Assembly: GCF_000011005.1 (NCBI RefSeq)
Contig: NC_013665.1
Location: 1,289,437 to 1,353,436 of the forward strand
Length of the DNA: 64,000 nt
Direction of reading: 5' to 3'
Source of the DNA: Methanocella paludicola SANAE
GTDB taxonomy: Archaea > Halobacteriota > Methanocellia > Methanocellales > Methanocellaceae
This document shows positions 49,519-58,619 of the stretch, in pieces (the stretch's first letter is position 1; the number at the start of each line of letters is the position of its first letter). Both the position numbers and the translations under genes were made by a program. The notes under the pieces are model-generated. The model searched no databases. It was not told where the DNA came from and was given only the letters and a program-made list of their open reading frames with translations.

Positions 49519-49983
49519 TTAAAGGCCCGGTACATAATCGTCCGTGCCCTTATAAAAATTAAGGACGACATGGCTCTTGCTGTCTTTCAGCATCGGCCCC
49601 ATCCTGACGCGCAGGTCGTTCGTATAGTACTCGTATTCCTTCACGTCGCAGAAGGCTAGCAGCAGCATGACGTCCCACTCCCCCGTGATGGAGACGTCCA
49701 TAAGAACGCTCGGATCTGTCTTTATGGAACGAATAAACTCCGCCGCCTTTTCCTGGTCCGAGACGTCCAGCTTCAGGAACAGGATAAAATACGAGTGCAG
49801 CCCCAGCTTTTCGAGGTCTACGGCCGCCTTATACCTTTTAATGACTCCTTCCTTCTCAAGCTTCTTGATGCGTGACGCGACCGTCTGGCGGGTGACACCG
49901 CACTCCCCGGCCAGCCGGGCCATCGGTATATTCGAGTCCTTTACCAGCTCCGCCACGATCCTGCGGTCGATTTCATCGATCAT
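49519..49983 (-). CDS. Lrp/AsnC-family transcriptional regulator
   Basis: A 154-residue regulator. IDEIDRRIVAELVKDSNIPMARLAGECGVTRQTVASRIKKLEKEGVIKRYKA is a textbook Lrp helix-turn-helix (residues 2-52), and the RAM ligand-binding domain follows (about 65-150; ITGEWDVMLLLAFCDVKEYEYYTNDL). Such proteins sense amino acids. It is divergent from the ahcY operon and separated by a 223-bp AT-rich region with GTTAA repeats, so it might control itself or that operon; this is inferred from position. Confidence 0.92.
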   Translation of the reverse strand: MIDEIDRRIVAELVKDSNIPMARLAGECGVTRQTVASRIKKLEKEGVIKRYKAAVDLEKLGLHSYFILFLKLDVSDQEKAAEFIRSIKTDPSVLMDVSITGEWDVMLLLAFCDVKEYEYYTNDLRVRMGPMLKDSKSHVVLNFYKGTDDYVPGL

Positions 49984-50206
49984 GTGATTTTACGGGAAGT
50001 TAACTATGCTACGGGCCATATAACGACACATTAACTTCGCGTTAAGCCTCCGTATATAGCTATAGCACGGCACGTACATAAGTCTTTTCCACCATGTTAA
50101 AACAAATAATAAATAATATAACATTAAGAAAGATTAAAATACTAATTTATCGTTATACGTAAACAAAACAACCAGTTCATTTAACATCACGTTCATGGTG
50201 ATATTT

Positions 50207-51463
50207 GTGAAGGATTACGTCGTTAAGGATATAAAGATGGCAAAACAGGGCGCCGAGCGCATCGAATGGGCCCGCCGCCACATGCCGGTACTGAACTACA
50301 TCAAGGAAGAGTTCCAGAAGACGAAGCCCCTGAAGGGCGTCAACGTCATCGCATGTTTGCACGTCACGGTAGAGACGGCGAACCTCATCTCGACCCTGCA
50401 GGCCGGCGGCGCGAACGTGGCGCTGACCGCTTCCAACCCGCTCTCGACGCAGGACGACGTGGCCGCGGCCCTCGCGAAGGGCGGCGTCAAGGTCTATGCG
50501 ATAAGAGGCGAGAACGAGAAACAGTACTACGAAAATATCGAGTCCGCCCTCAAGATCAAGCCGAATGTTACCTTAGACGACGGCGCCGACGTGATCGCGA
50601 CCGTACACTCGAAGCACCCGGAATACCTGAAGGGCATCTACGGGGGCTGTGAGGAGACGACCACCGGCGTTATCCGGCTCAGGGCCATGGCCGCCGATGG
50701 CGCGCTCAAGTACCCGGTCATCGCGGTCAACGACGCCGAGACCAAGATGATGTTCGACAACCGGTACGGCACCGGGCAAAGCACCCTCCACGGGATCATA
50801 AACGCCACGAACATCCTTCTTGCCGGCAAGAACGTCGTGGTCGTCGGCTACGGCTGGTGCGGCCGCGGAGTGGCAATGCGTGCAAAGGGCATGGGCTCGA
50901 ACGTGATCGTCGTCGAGGTCAGCCCACGCAAGGCCCTCGAGGCCGCCATGGACGGCTTCCGCGTCATGGACATGAAGCAGGCCGCGAAAGAGGGTGATCT
51001 CTTCATCACGGTCACTGGCGACGTCTCCGTCATAAGGAAAGAGCACTTCAAGCTCATGAAGGACCAGGCCATCGTCTGCAACTCGGGACATTTCAATGTC
51101 GAGATCGACCTGGAGGACCTGGGTAAGATGGCAAAGAAAGTTAACGAGGTCAAGACCGACGTCATGGAGTACGTCCTGGACGACGGCCGCAGGATCTATG
51201 TGCTGGCAGAAGGCCGTTTAGTCAATCTGGCCTGCGCGTTCGGCCACCCGCCCGAGGTCATGGACATGAGCTTCGCGAACCAGGCGCTCTCGGTCAAACA
51301 CATCGTCGAGAACCACAAGAAGCTCAAGAATGAGGTCTACAAGGTCCCCGAAGCCATCGACAACCGTGTGGCGAAGATGAAGCTGGAGACCATGGGCATC
51401 AGCATCGAGAAGCTCACGAAGGAGCAGGAGAAATACCTGAGCTCCTGGAGCATGGGCACATAA
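50207..51463 (+). CDS. ahcY: S-adenosylhomocysteine (or S-inosylhomocysteine) hydrolase
   Basis: A 418-residue NAD-dependent enzyme that splits S-adenosylhomocysteine, the product of all SAM methylations, into homocysteine and adenosine; in some methanogens the preferred substrate is the inosyl form. Motifs: [47 protein letters not shown], and the NAD loop [17 protein letters not shown] near residue 215. The length suits the short archaeal form that lacks the 40-residue insert. GGTGAT favours GTG 50207; the ATG at 50195 is in frame. It opens a tight five-gene operon. Confidence 0.92.
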   Translation: MKDYVVKDIKMAKQGAERIEWARRHMPVLNYIKEEFQKTKPLKGVNVIACLHVTVETANLISTLQAGGANVALTASNPLSTQDDVAAALAKGGVKVYAIRGENEKQYYENIESALKIKPNVTLDDGADVIATVHSKHPEYLKGIYGGCEETTTGVIRLRAMAADGALKYPVIAVNDAETKMMFDNRYGTGQSTLHGIINATNILLAGKNVVVVGYGWCGRGVAMRAKGMGSNVIVVEVSPRKALEAAMDGFRVMDMKQAAKEGDLFITVTGDVSVIRKEHFKLMKDQAIVCNSGHFNVEIDLEDLGKMAKKVNEVKTDVMEYVLDDGRRIYVLAEGRLVNLACAFGHPPEVMDMSFANQALSVKHIVENHKKLKNEVYKVPEAIDNRVAKMKLETMGISIEKLTKEQEKYLSSWSMGT

Positions 51464-51475
51464 GGAGGCCTAAGC

Positions 51476-52378
51476 GTGGTCGACGTGGTCATATCGGGCA
51501 CCGTAGCCCTGGACAGCATTAGAACTCCCTTCGGCGAGGTTAAAGAGGTCCTGGGCGGCTCTGCCGTTTACTCCTCCGTCGCCGCCCGCGGGTTTGCTAA
51601 AACGGGCGTTTGCAGCGTAGTCGGCAAGGACTTCCCGAAGAAGTACCTGACGTTCCTGAACACGATGGGCGTCGATACCTCCGGAGTCGAGGTCAAGAAG
51701 GGCGACACCTTCCGGTGGTCCGGGTTCTACGAGTACGACATGAACCAGGCCCACACGCTGGACACGAAGCTGAACGTGCTGGCCGCGTTCGACCCGAAAC
51801 TGCCGGACGCTTACCGGCAGTCTAAATATTTATTTTTAGCTAACACGGACCCCGAAGTCCAGATGAAGGTCTACAAGCAGATGAAGAAGCCGCGCTTCGT
51901 CATGATGGACACGATGAACTTCTGGATCGAGAATAAGAAGGAAGCCCTTACGAAGATGATCGAAAAGGTCGACGCCGTCGTCCTGAATGATGCCGAGGCC
52001 AGGCAGTACTGGGAGACGCCGAACCTGGTGCATGCGGGGCGCGCCTTCCTCGACCTGGGCCCGAAGGCCGTCATCATCAAGAAGGGCGAGCACGGAGCGC
52101 TCATGTTCACGGACGGCGCATGCTTTAGCGCCCCTGCGTACCCGCTGGAAAAGCTTGTCGACCCGACGGGTGCGGGCGACTCCTTCGCCGGCGGCTTTAT
52201 AGGCTGGCTTGCCAGGACCGAGGACATCTCTCCGAGGAACATGCGAAAAGCGGTCATTTTCGGGAGCGCTATCGCCTCCTATAACGCGGAGGACTTCAGC
52301 CTCAACAAGCTTAAAAAGATTACCCGCGATGATATTTTCAATAGGTATATGATATTCCAGGACATAGTTTCCTTCTGA
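51476..52378 (+). CDS. PfkB-family carbohydrate/nucleoside kinase
   Basis: A 300-residue kinase of the ribokinase fold. GGSAVYSSVAARGFAKTG near residue 27 and DPTGAGDSFAGGFIG near 231 are the two PfkB signatures; Asp in GAGD is the catalytic base. AGGAGG eight bases before GTG 51476 fixes the start. It begins 12 bp after ahcY, whose product adenosine (or inosine) is a likely substrate, so a nucleoside kinase is my best guess. PfkB enzymes also act on ribose or fructose, and the lid loop is not decisive here. Confidence 0.85.
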   Translation: MVDVVISGTVALDSIRTPFGEVKEVLGGSAVYSSVAARGFAKTGVCSVVGKDFPKKYLTFLNTMGVDTSGVEVKKGDTFRWSGFYEYDMNQAHTLDTKLNVLAAFDPKLPDAYRQSKYLFLANTDPEVQMKVYKQMKKPRFVMMDTMNFWIENKKEALTKMIEKVDAVVLNDAEARQYWETPNLVHAGRAFLDLGPKAVIIKKGEHGALMFTDGACFSAPAYPLEKLVDPTGAGDSFAGGFIGWLARTEDISPRNMRKAVIFGSAIASYNAEDFSLNKLKKITRDDIFNRYMIFQDIVSF

Positions 52379-53466
52379 TGGCAGAGTACAGGGAAGAGGT
52401 CGAAAAGTACCTGTCGGAGGTCTTCGCGAAGCCGGTACGGCTGGTGAGGATCCTGCCGATGGGCGCCGAGCCGGGGGAAAAGGAGCTAAAAGGATTCGGC
52501 TATGGTAAGCCATACGCGGTAGACTATATCGTCGAGGGCGAGATGCGGTCCTCGGTCCTGTCCTCGATGAAAGTGCAGAAGGGCTTCGGCCACGACACGT
52601 TCGCGGACCGGGCCTCCGCCATTTTATGGCAGAACATGGCCTTTAATACGCTGCCGAATCATGTCCGATCGCTCGACGCGGGCTTTTTTACCAAATATGG
52701 CGGCCTCAAGAGCGCAGGCGAGGCCGACGAGTTCTTTATATTAATGGACCGCGTCGGCGGCCTCGAATATTACCGTGACCTGGACCGTATCCGTGATACC
52801 CATTTCTTCCACCCTCTGGATGTAGACCGGGCCCTGGCGCTCTCTGACTACCTGGCCTATATCCATTCGCAGAAGCATGACGAGCCCGTACTTTACCATC
52901 GTCGTATCCGGGAACTGGTGGGTTCGGGCGAATGCATCATGGGCCTGGTCGACAGCTATCCGAAAGACTTCAAGTTTTATTCGGAGAGCGACTTCGAGCG
53001 CATGGAGCAAAAGTGCGTGGAATGGCGCTGGAAGCTTCACGATAAGGTGCATCGCCTGTGCGTCGTCCACGGCGACTTCCACCCGTGGAATATCATGTTC
53101 AGGAACGGCGTCGACTTTACGGTCCTCGACAGGAGCCGGGGCGAGTACGGAGAGCCTGCCGACGATGTCTCCTGCATGAGCATGAACTACCTGTTCTATT
53201 CGTTGCAGAAGTACGGGGAGCTCAAGGGAGAATACAAGGACCTTTTCGAGCGCTTTATCGAGAATTATCTAATAAAGAGCGGCGATTTTGACATGGTGAA
53301 GTACATGCCGCCGTTCTACGTGTTCCGGGCCCTGGTGGTCGCCAGCCCCCTCTGGTATCCCGGACTGAAGCCAGAGATCCGTGTAAAGCTCTTTAATTTC
53401 ATCGATAATGTCCTCGATGCCGATGAGTTCGACTATAAGAACGCCGATCAATACTTGAAGAAGTGA
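52378..53466 (+). CDS. Aminoglycoside-phosphotransferase-fold kinase
   Basis: A 362-residue protein with the small-molecule kinase fold. The catalytic loop is VVHGDFHPWNIMF near residue 233, and the metal site is TVLDRSRGEYGEPADDVSCM (Asp-Arg-Ser in place of the common DFE). The N-lobe (about 1-100) has GKPYAVDYIVEGEMRSSVLSSMKV, with Lys in SSMKV as the ATP-binding residue. Substrates of this fold include choline, homoserine, fructosamine and other hydroxyl or amine groups; none can be chosen. It shares one base with the upstream pfkB stop (TGATG). Confidence 0.78.
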   Translation: MAEYREEVEKYLSEVFAKPVRLVRILPMGAEPGEKELKGFGYGKPYAVDYIVEGEMRSSVLSSMKVQKGFGHDTFADRASAILWQNMAFNTLPNHVRSLDAGFFTKYGGLKSAGEADEFFILMDRVGGLEYYRDLDRIRDTHFFHPLDVDRALALSDYLAYIHSQKHDEPVLYHRRIRELVGSGECIMGLVDSYPKDFKFYSESDFERMEQKCVEWRWKLHDKVHRLCVVHGDFHPWNIMFRNGVDFTVLDRSRGEYGEPADDVSCMSMNYLFYSLQKYGELKGEYKDLFERFIENYLIKSGDFDMVKYMPPFYVFRALVVASPLWYPGLKPEIRVKLFNFIDNVLDADEFDYKNADQYLKK

Positions 53467-53470
53467 TCGT

Positions 53471-54022
53471 ATGTCGTGGGCTGCATGGGTGACAGGGCTT
53501 CCCGGAAGCGGCAAGACCACCATAGCTGACATAACCGCAGATATTCTCAGGGTAAAAGGCGTGCATGTTAAAGTCCTGAATATCGACGATGTGCGAAAAG
53601 TGCTTACGCCCCATGCCACTTATAGCCTTGAAGAGCGGGCCATCGTCTACGCCGCCATGGCTTACATGGCAAAGCTGCTGGTCGACGAGGGCGTGAACGT
53701 GATCATCGACGCCACGGGCAACCTGAGGCAGTACCGTGACGTAGCCCGAAAGCTCATACCCGACTTCGTGGAAATATACGTCAAATGCCCGCTGGACGTG
53801 GCCATCAGGCGCGAGGAGGCCCGAAGGGGCGGGAATGCGCCGAAGGATATCTATAAAAAAGGCATGACTGGCAAGAGCTCGACCGTTCCCGGCGTGAACG
53901 TCGTGTATGAGCCCCCGGAGGCGCCTCTTGTTACGCTGGATACGGAAAAATTGTCGGCCGCGGATGCTGCTGCCCTGGCCGCCGACGTGCTGATGTCCCA
54001 TTTTGGTGAAGCCTATGACTGA
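53471..54022 (+). CDS. Adenylylsulfate kinase-like protein (CysC family)
   Basis: A 183-residue P-loop kinase. Walker A is GLPGSGKTT (residues 9-17). VLNIDDVRKVLTPHATYSLEER, IDATGNLRQYRDVARKLIPDFVEIYVKCPLDVAIRREE and YKKGMTGKSSTVPGVNVVYEPP follow the CysC pattern, in which the last block closes over adenylylsulfate. It would form PAPS from APS. No sulfurylase or sulfotransferase lies in the window, so another substrate is possible. It starts 4 bp after the APH-type gene. Asp and Asn lining residues are not all identical to the bacterial enzyme. Confidence 0.8.
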   Translation: MSWAAWVTGLPGSGKTTIADITADILRVKGVHVKVLNIDDVRKVLTPHATYSLEERAIVYAAMAYMAKLLVDEGVNVIIDATGNLRQYRDVARKLIPDFVEIYVKCPLDVAIRREEARRGGNAPKDIYKKGMTGKSSTVPGVNVVYEPPEAPLVTLDTEKLSAADAAALAADVLMSHFGEAYD

Positions 54023-54818
54023 GCTTAGCCTCGTTAAGCGTATGGCAGAGAACGTCCTGAAGTGCTCGACCGAATACCTTTCATCTCACCTGGACTATGA
54101 TGAGGTGCTTAAGCGGCGTGCTACCGATGTCACCCGGCGCATCGACATGGTCGCCGAGGAGGCGCTGGATGCCGCCATTATCGAGGAGGGCATCTCGGCC
54201 AGGATCATCAGCGAAGAGCTGGGCGAGCATATTGTCCCGGCCGGAAAAGAGCCCGAGTATACGCTCATCATGGACCCCATCGACGGCTCGGCGAACCTTT
54301 CTATGGGCATCCCCTATTATTGTACGTCTCTTGCGCTTTCGAAAAAGACGCAGAATGCGACGTTCGCCGACATCGATGCCGGCGCCGTTGCGGCCGTATG
54401 GGGAAAGACGTTCTATGCATCGAAAGGCCAGGGCGCATTCTATGACGGCGAGCGCCTGGCCACGAAGGAGCACCCCGAGAAGCCGAGGTACGTGCTATAT
54501 TCCTTCGGCGTCGGCCCAATTCCTAAAAATATTATTTCGCTGGTCGAGAAAAAGTGCCTGACGCGCACTATGGGAAGCGTTGCCCTGGATATGTCCCAGG
54601 TCGCCAGGGGCTCGCTGGACGCCATCATCGATTCCCGGGACCGGATCAGCGGCTACGACATCATGGCCGCCTCGCTTATTCTCAAGGAGGCGGGCGGCGT
54701 ACTGACAGGCTATGCGGGAAATGATATGTCCACGATGCCGGTGAATGCCGGCAGCTTTTCTATTCTGGGCGCTGCGAACAGCGAACTACATAAAAAGCTT
54801 CTTGAAAGCCTGCATTAG
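54015..54818 (+). CDS. Inositol monophosphatase-family phosphatase
   Basis: A 267-residue metal-dependent phosphatase. IISEELGEH, DPIDGSANLSMGIPYY (metal site) and SGYDIMAASLILKEAGG are the three family motifs. Archaeal relatives act as inositol phosphatase, fructose-1,6-bisphosphatase or, in CysQ, 3'-phosphoadenosine phosphatase. Its place directly after the CysC-like kinase (8-bp overlap) makes a CysQ-type role attractive but unproven. ATG 54015 is preceded by GGTGAAG. It ends convergently with the next gene, overlapping by 4 bp. Confidence 0.88.
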   Translation: MTELSLVKRMAENVLKCSTEYLSSHLDYDEVLKRRATDVTRRIDMVAEEALDAAIIEEGISARIISEELGEHIVPAGKEPEYTLIMDPIDGSANLSMGIPYYCTSLALSKKTQNATFADIDAGAVAAVWGKTFYASKGQGAFYDGERLATKEHPEKPRYVLYSFGVGPIPKNIISLVEKKCLTRTMGSVALDMSQVARGSLDAIIDSRDRISGYDIMAASLILKEAGGVLTGYAGNDMSTMPVNAGSFSILGAANSELHKKLLESLH

Positions 54819-55552
54819 GCAGGGTTAATCCAGACGCCCCATTTTTTCTCTACGCGTGCTTTCTCATTTTCATATTCTTCACGATGCTCAGATAAGTACC
54901 GTATCCGGTCGTAGGCGGCCTTAACGGCCTTCTGCGCAGCCTCGGACGTAAGCTTCCAGAACCGGTCATCGTCCACTTTCACGAACTCCTCGTTAAATAT
55001 CTCGAAGACTATGTCGTACATGCCGTAGAGGCTCGTAGTATTGCAGGAAAAACTATTCCCCACGGCCTGCCCGAAAGCACGTGCAAAAAGCTCATCGCCA
55101 AATCCCAGACGCAGCGAGGCAAGCTCGCCCAGCTTTGTGATCGTGTCGTGGATGCTCTTACGCATATCCTCCTTATCGCTGGTAAGATACTGCTCTTTAC
55201 CGAAAGCCGCCCGTATATGCCGGTGCACGATGGCCTCGCTGGCCGAGATGGGCACCTTTTCCTCGTAAACATGAGGGGCCTTCCACACGATCTCCAGCTC
55301 ATCCCATGGCGTATCTCCGATGTCGCCGATCATCGAGAAAAGGATGCGCAGGCCTCTCCAAAGCTCGTTGACCGTCTCCCGGACGGCATCATTCAGCTGC
55401 GGCCGGATCTTTAGAACAAGCTCGTCGCCCTCGACGCCGGCAGAAAATTCAGCATCCAGGCCCTCCAGGGCCTCGTATTCGATAGGAAAAAGAATGCCCA
55501 CTGAATCCTCGATCTTCTCGATCTTAAGGTCGACGGTGTCGAAGACTTTCAT
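54815..55552 (-). CDS. Hypothetical protein, 245 residues
   Basis: I do not recognise the family. The N-terminal 120 residues look like a beta-rich domain (MKVFDTVDLKIEKIEDSVGILFPIEY, GDELVLKIRPQLNDAVRETV); the rest is alpha-helical and charged, ending VEKKWGVWINPA. There is no signal peptide or membrane helix. A helix with SNSFSCNTTSLYGMYDI-like residues holds the only cysteine. Codon use matches the surrounding genes. Read on this strand, AT-rich TATTTTTATA lies shortly before the ATG. It converges with the phosphatase gene. Confidence 0.6.
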   Translation of the reverse strand: MKVFDTVDLKIEKIEDSVGILFPIEYEALEGLDAEFSAGVEGDELVLKIRPQLNDAVRETVNELWRGLRILFSMIGDIGDTPWDELEIVWKAPHVYEEKVPISASEAIVHRHIRAAFGKEQYLTSDKEDMRKSIHDTITKLGELASLRLGFGDELFARAFGQAVGNSFSCNTTSLYGMYDIVFEIFNEEFVKVDDDRFWKLTSEAAQKAVKAAYDRIRYLSEHREEYENEKARVEKKWGVWINPA

Positions 55553-55896
55553 ACACTATAAAAATAATTTTATTTGTATTTAATCGTTGGGCAATGCCGG
55601 AAGCACAATAAGGTTAATAACTGTCGGATACACCAATAATATAATGGTATTTATTTGGCGACGTTTGGTAAATTGTACCTTGTCCGGATTTATTGCACCA
55701 GGCAGAAACGGCGATTAACCATTTCTGACACTCCTAAAGGATGACCGATAATACATACGATGAACATCATTATAATTTTTTAGTCTATTCGCATCCAATG
55801 TTAGAGCCCAAATTATGGTTGTCCCATTTCTATCTTGGGGTATATAGCCAGCTCCTCGTTTTTGGACTTTTTCTTATAAAAATATATGGATAATAA
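55553..55896. other. Intergenic region, no gene seen
   Basis: A 344-bp AT-rich gap between the divergent-looking hypothetical gene and the end of a sensor kinase gene. No open frame with coding character, no strong hairpin and none of the palindromes P1-P4 was found in it. Confidence 0.5.
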
Positions 55897-58509
55897 TCAC
55901 TTATCAATAGCTGGTAGCATGACCACGAACCGTGCGCCCTTCGTATGATTGCCTGGTACCCTGTCCTCGACATGGATGGTACCGTAGAAATCCTCTACGA
56001 GCGATTTGACCAGGTATAAGCCTAATCCCTTGCCACCGACTTTCCCATTCTCTTTCCGAAGCCTCTCGAACACATTCTCCTTTAAAGTGTTAGGAATACC
56101 CGGGCCGTCATCCTCTACGATGACCCGGCAATACTCTCCCCCATCCTCCCGGATACGCTCTAATCGCAGGCCTATCCACACGGACTTCCCGGGGCCAGAA
56201 TGTTTTATCGAGTTGCCTATAAGATTGGAAAACACGTCCCTGAGCAGCCCGTTAGCCATCACATGACAATCCCCAAGCGGTGAATAGTCGATGGCGACGT
56301 CCTTGCCCGGCACGTTCAAGTACTCGTCCCTCAACTCGGCGAGCAGGCCGTCCAGATCGATCACCTCTATTTTGAGCCCGCCCGTCTTCACTTTTTGAAG
56401 CTTTCTCACGTTATCGATCAGCCTCGAGCTATTTTGTATGGCATCGAGAGGCTTCTTGACAAGATCTTTAATATTATCGTCCTTGACTACATCAACGGCC
56501 AGCTCAAGATAACCCAGTGCTATCTGATTCATGTTATTAATGTCGTGGCCCATCAAGTCGAGGTAAAGCTCGGCCTGTGCCTTTGAATCGACGAGTTGTT
56601 TTTCGGCCAGCGTTCGTTCGATGATGTCCGCTGTCTGACGGGCCAGCAGGTCTATCAGCTTCAGCTCCCTCTCGTCCGGTCTGCGTGGGGTCCGGTAATG
56701 AGTGGAGAATATTCCCATCAGACGTCCGGAGCGGTTCAATAGCGGCGTGGACTGGACCGCCCTGACTCCCGCCGCTAGCATGACCTCCAGATCGGGGGTG
56801 CCCATGAAGACGGGGCTACGGGTGACGTCCTCGACGACAACGCGCTCTTTCCGCGACATTGCCTCTCCGCATGCCGCACGGCCTTCGGCGACGTTATCAA
56901 AATAGTCTAAGAACGGCCGATCGAAGCCACGATGCGCCACGATCCTGAGCCGGCCCGACTCTAGGTCAAGTACCTGTATGTTACCCATATCGGAATTTGT
57001 AATGGAAGTAGCCGCATTAATGATCTGGCTGAGGACGGCCGACAGGTCCCCATCAAGCACGGATTTCACGCTGATCGCATGAAGCCGGTCCATGGCATCC
57101 AGTTCAGAGGCCAGATGGTCCTTTGTATTAGACAGCTCTTTCTCGGCCCACTTGCGTTCGGTGATGTCGAAGAAGAGCCCGATGAGCATGTCCCTGCCGT
57201 TGATCTTTAAAAGCTGAGCGTTGATCCAGACCGGGATCCCCCTCCCATCCACATGCTGAACTTCGGCTTCCGCATTCTTGAAACTGCCTCCCCTGCCGTG
57301 CAACGCGAAGATCTTTTTATACTTTTCCTCTTCACCTTCAGGGTGCAGCCTTGATTGATGCATGCCGATGATCTCGTTCCTCGAACGCCCTGTAAGGGCC
57401 TCGGCATTTGAGTTACATTCAACGATATTGCCGGTCTCAACGTCCGCAATAAAAATGGCTGCGCCCGCGCTCTCGAAGATCGCCTTGAACTTGGCCTCCG
57501 AATTGATGAGCGCCTCCTCGGCCAGCTTGCGCCCGGTGATGTCCTGTAATATAGATAGGTTCATATCTCCGATGGACGAGAAATAAGCTAAAACCTCCTT
57601 CTTTGAGCCATCTTTGCAGGCGACTGTGACCTCCTGTGGGGTAATACTGGCCTTGTTCTTGACCGCTTTGCCCACGGCCGTATACCACCGTTTTTTCACA
57701 AATTCACGGTATAGCTCGTCGGGATAGGCGATCAGCCACCACTCGTTGATACTAGGAATATCTTTTATCGTGTAACCGAAGACTTCAGAGAACTTTTTAT
57801 TAATGTAGTAATTCTTTTCCTCCAGATACACGACCATAGGAATCGGCGAAGTATCAATAATCCTTCTAAGCATGCTTTCGCTCTCGCTCAACTCCCGTGT
57901 CCGCTGCTCCACTTTCACTTCCAGGTCATCCCGGGCCCTGCGGAGTTCTTCTTCCATTTGTTTACGCCTGGTGATGTCGATGTTGATGCCGATCAACTTA
58001 AGGGGTTTCTCCGACTCGTCCTTGAACACGAAGGATCTTCCATAAAGCCAATGTATCGTGCCGTCGGGCCATACCACTCGCCACTCGCCCTCAAAACTGC
58101 CCTTCGCCATAGCCTCATTAACACGACGAACGACCTCAGGCCTATCCTGGGGATAGACCATCTGCTCCCAGGCCTCTTCAGACCCAGGAAATTCGCCCGG
58201 AGGCAGGCCATACAATGCCTCCAGCTCCGGCGTCCACGTATTCACGCCCGTCTGGATGTTCCACTCGAACGTGCCGGCATGGGCCACCTGTTGCGCCAGA
58301 CGTAGCCGCTCCTCACTCTCCCGCAACGAATTCACAGCCCGTTTAAGCTCGGAAGGGCCAAAAGAAGTTACATCTTCATGCTTTAATCTTAATTCGTTTT
58401 CCAGAACAACGACACGGTCATTCAACTCGGCGATGAGCCGGTCTTTGCTTCCGGCATCTTCACTACAGGAACGGACCAACTTCCTCCTCGACCGCGATTT
58501 CGATGCCAT
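55897..58509 (-). CDS. Three-PAS plus GAF sensor histidine kinase (soluble)
   Basis: An 870-residue kinase. After a basic tail and a coiled coil come PAS 1 (about 70-190, ALYGLPPGEFPG type PAS_3), PAS 2 (about 210-330, with INEWWLIAYPDELYR), PAS 3 (about 335-455), a GAF domain (about 475-635; MGNIQVLDLESGRLRIVAHRGF) and the kinase core. H-box LYLDLMGHDINNMNQIALGYLEL has His655; NLIGNSIKHSG, EDDGPGIP and KGLGLYLVK follow. The tail reads EDRVPGNHTKGARFVVMLPA. Several PAS sensors and the GAF domain suggest heme or flavin sensing, but no cofactor residue can be assigned with certainty. Confidence 0.9.
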   Translation of the reverse strand: MASKSRSRRKLVRSCSEDAGSKDRLIAELNDRVVVLENELRLKHEDVTSFGPSELKRAVNSLRESEERLRLAQQVAHAGTFEWNIQTGVNTWTPELEALYGLPPGEFPGSEEAWEQMVYPQDRPEVVRRVNEAMAKGSFEGEWRVVWPDGTIHWLYGRSFVFKDESEKPLKLIGINIDITRRKQMEEELRRARDDLEVKVEQRTRELSESESMLRRIIDTSPIPMVVYLEEKNYYINKKFSEVFGYTIKDIPSINEWWLIAYPDELYREFVKKRWYTAVGKAVKNKASITPQEVTVACKDGSKKEVLAYFSSIGDMNLSILQDITGRKLAEEALINSEAKFKAIFESAGAAIFIADVETGNIVECNSNAEALTGRSRNEIIGMHQSRLHPEGEEEKYKKIFALHGRGGSFKNAEAEVQHVDGRGIPVWINAQLLKINGRDMLIGLFFDITERKWAEKELSNTKDHLASELDAMDRLHAISVKSVLDGDLSAVLSQIINAATSITNSDMGNIQVLDLESGRLRIVAHRGFDRPFLDYFDNVAEGRAACGEAMSRKERVVVEDVTRSPVFMGTPDLEVMLAAGVRAVQSTPLLNRSGRLMGIFSTHYRTPRRPDERELKLIDLLARQTADIIERTLAEKQLVDSKAQAELYLDLMGHDINNMNQIALGYLELAVDVVKDDNIKDLVKKPLDAIQNSSRLIDNVRKLQKVKTGGLKIEVIDLDGLLAELRDEYLNVPGKDVAIDYSPLGDCHVMANGLLRDVFSNLIGNSIKHSGPGKSVWIGLRLERIREDGGEYCRVIVEDDGPGIPNTLKENVFERLRKENGKVGGKGLGLYLVKSLVEDFYGTIHVEDRVPGNHTKGARFVVMLPAIDK

Positions 58510-58619
58510 GACCCATCCTTATAAATAGCTATTGAGTTGTTATCGGTACGTATTAATATTTATATCGGAAATAAAACCTCTACGGCTTAATATAAATATT
58601 TTATAATGAAAAATAAAAG

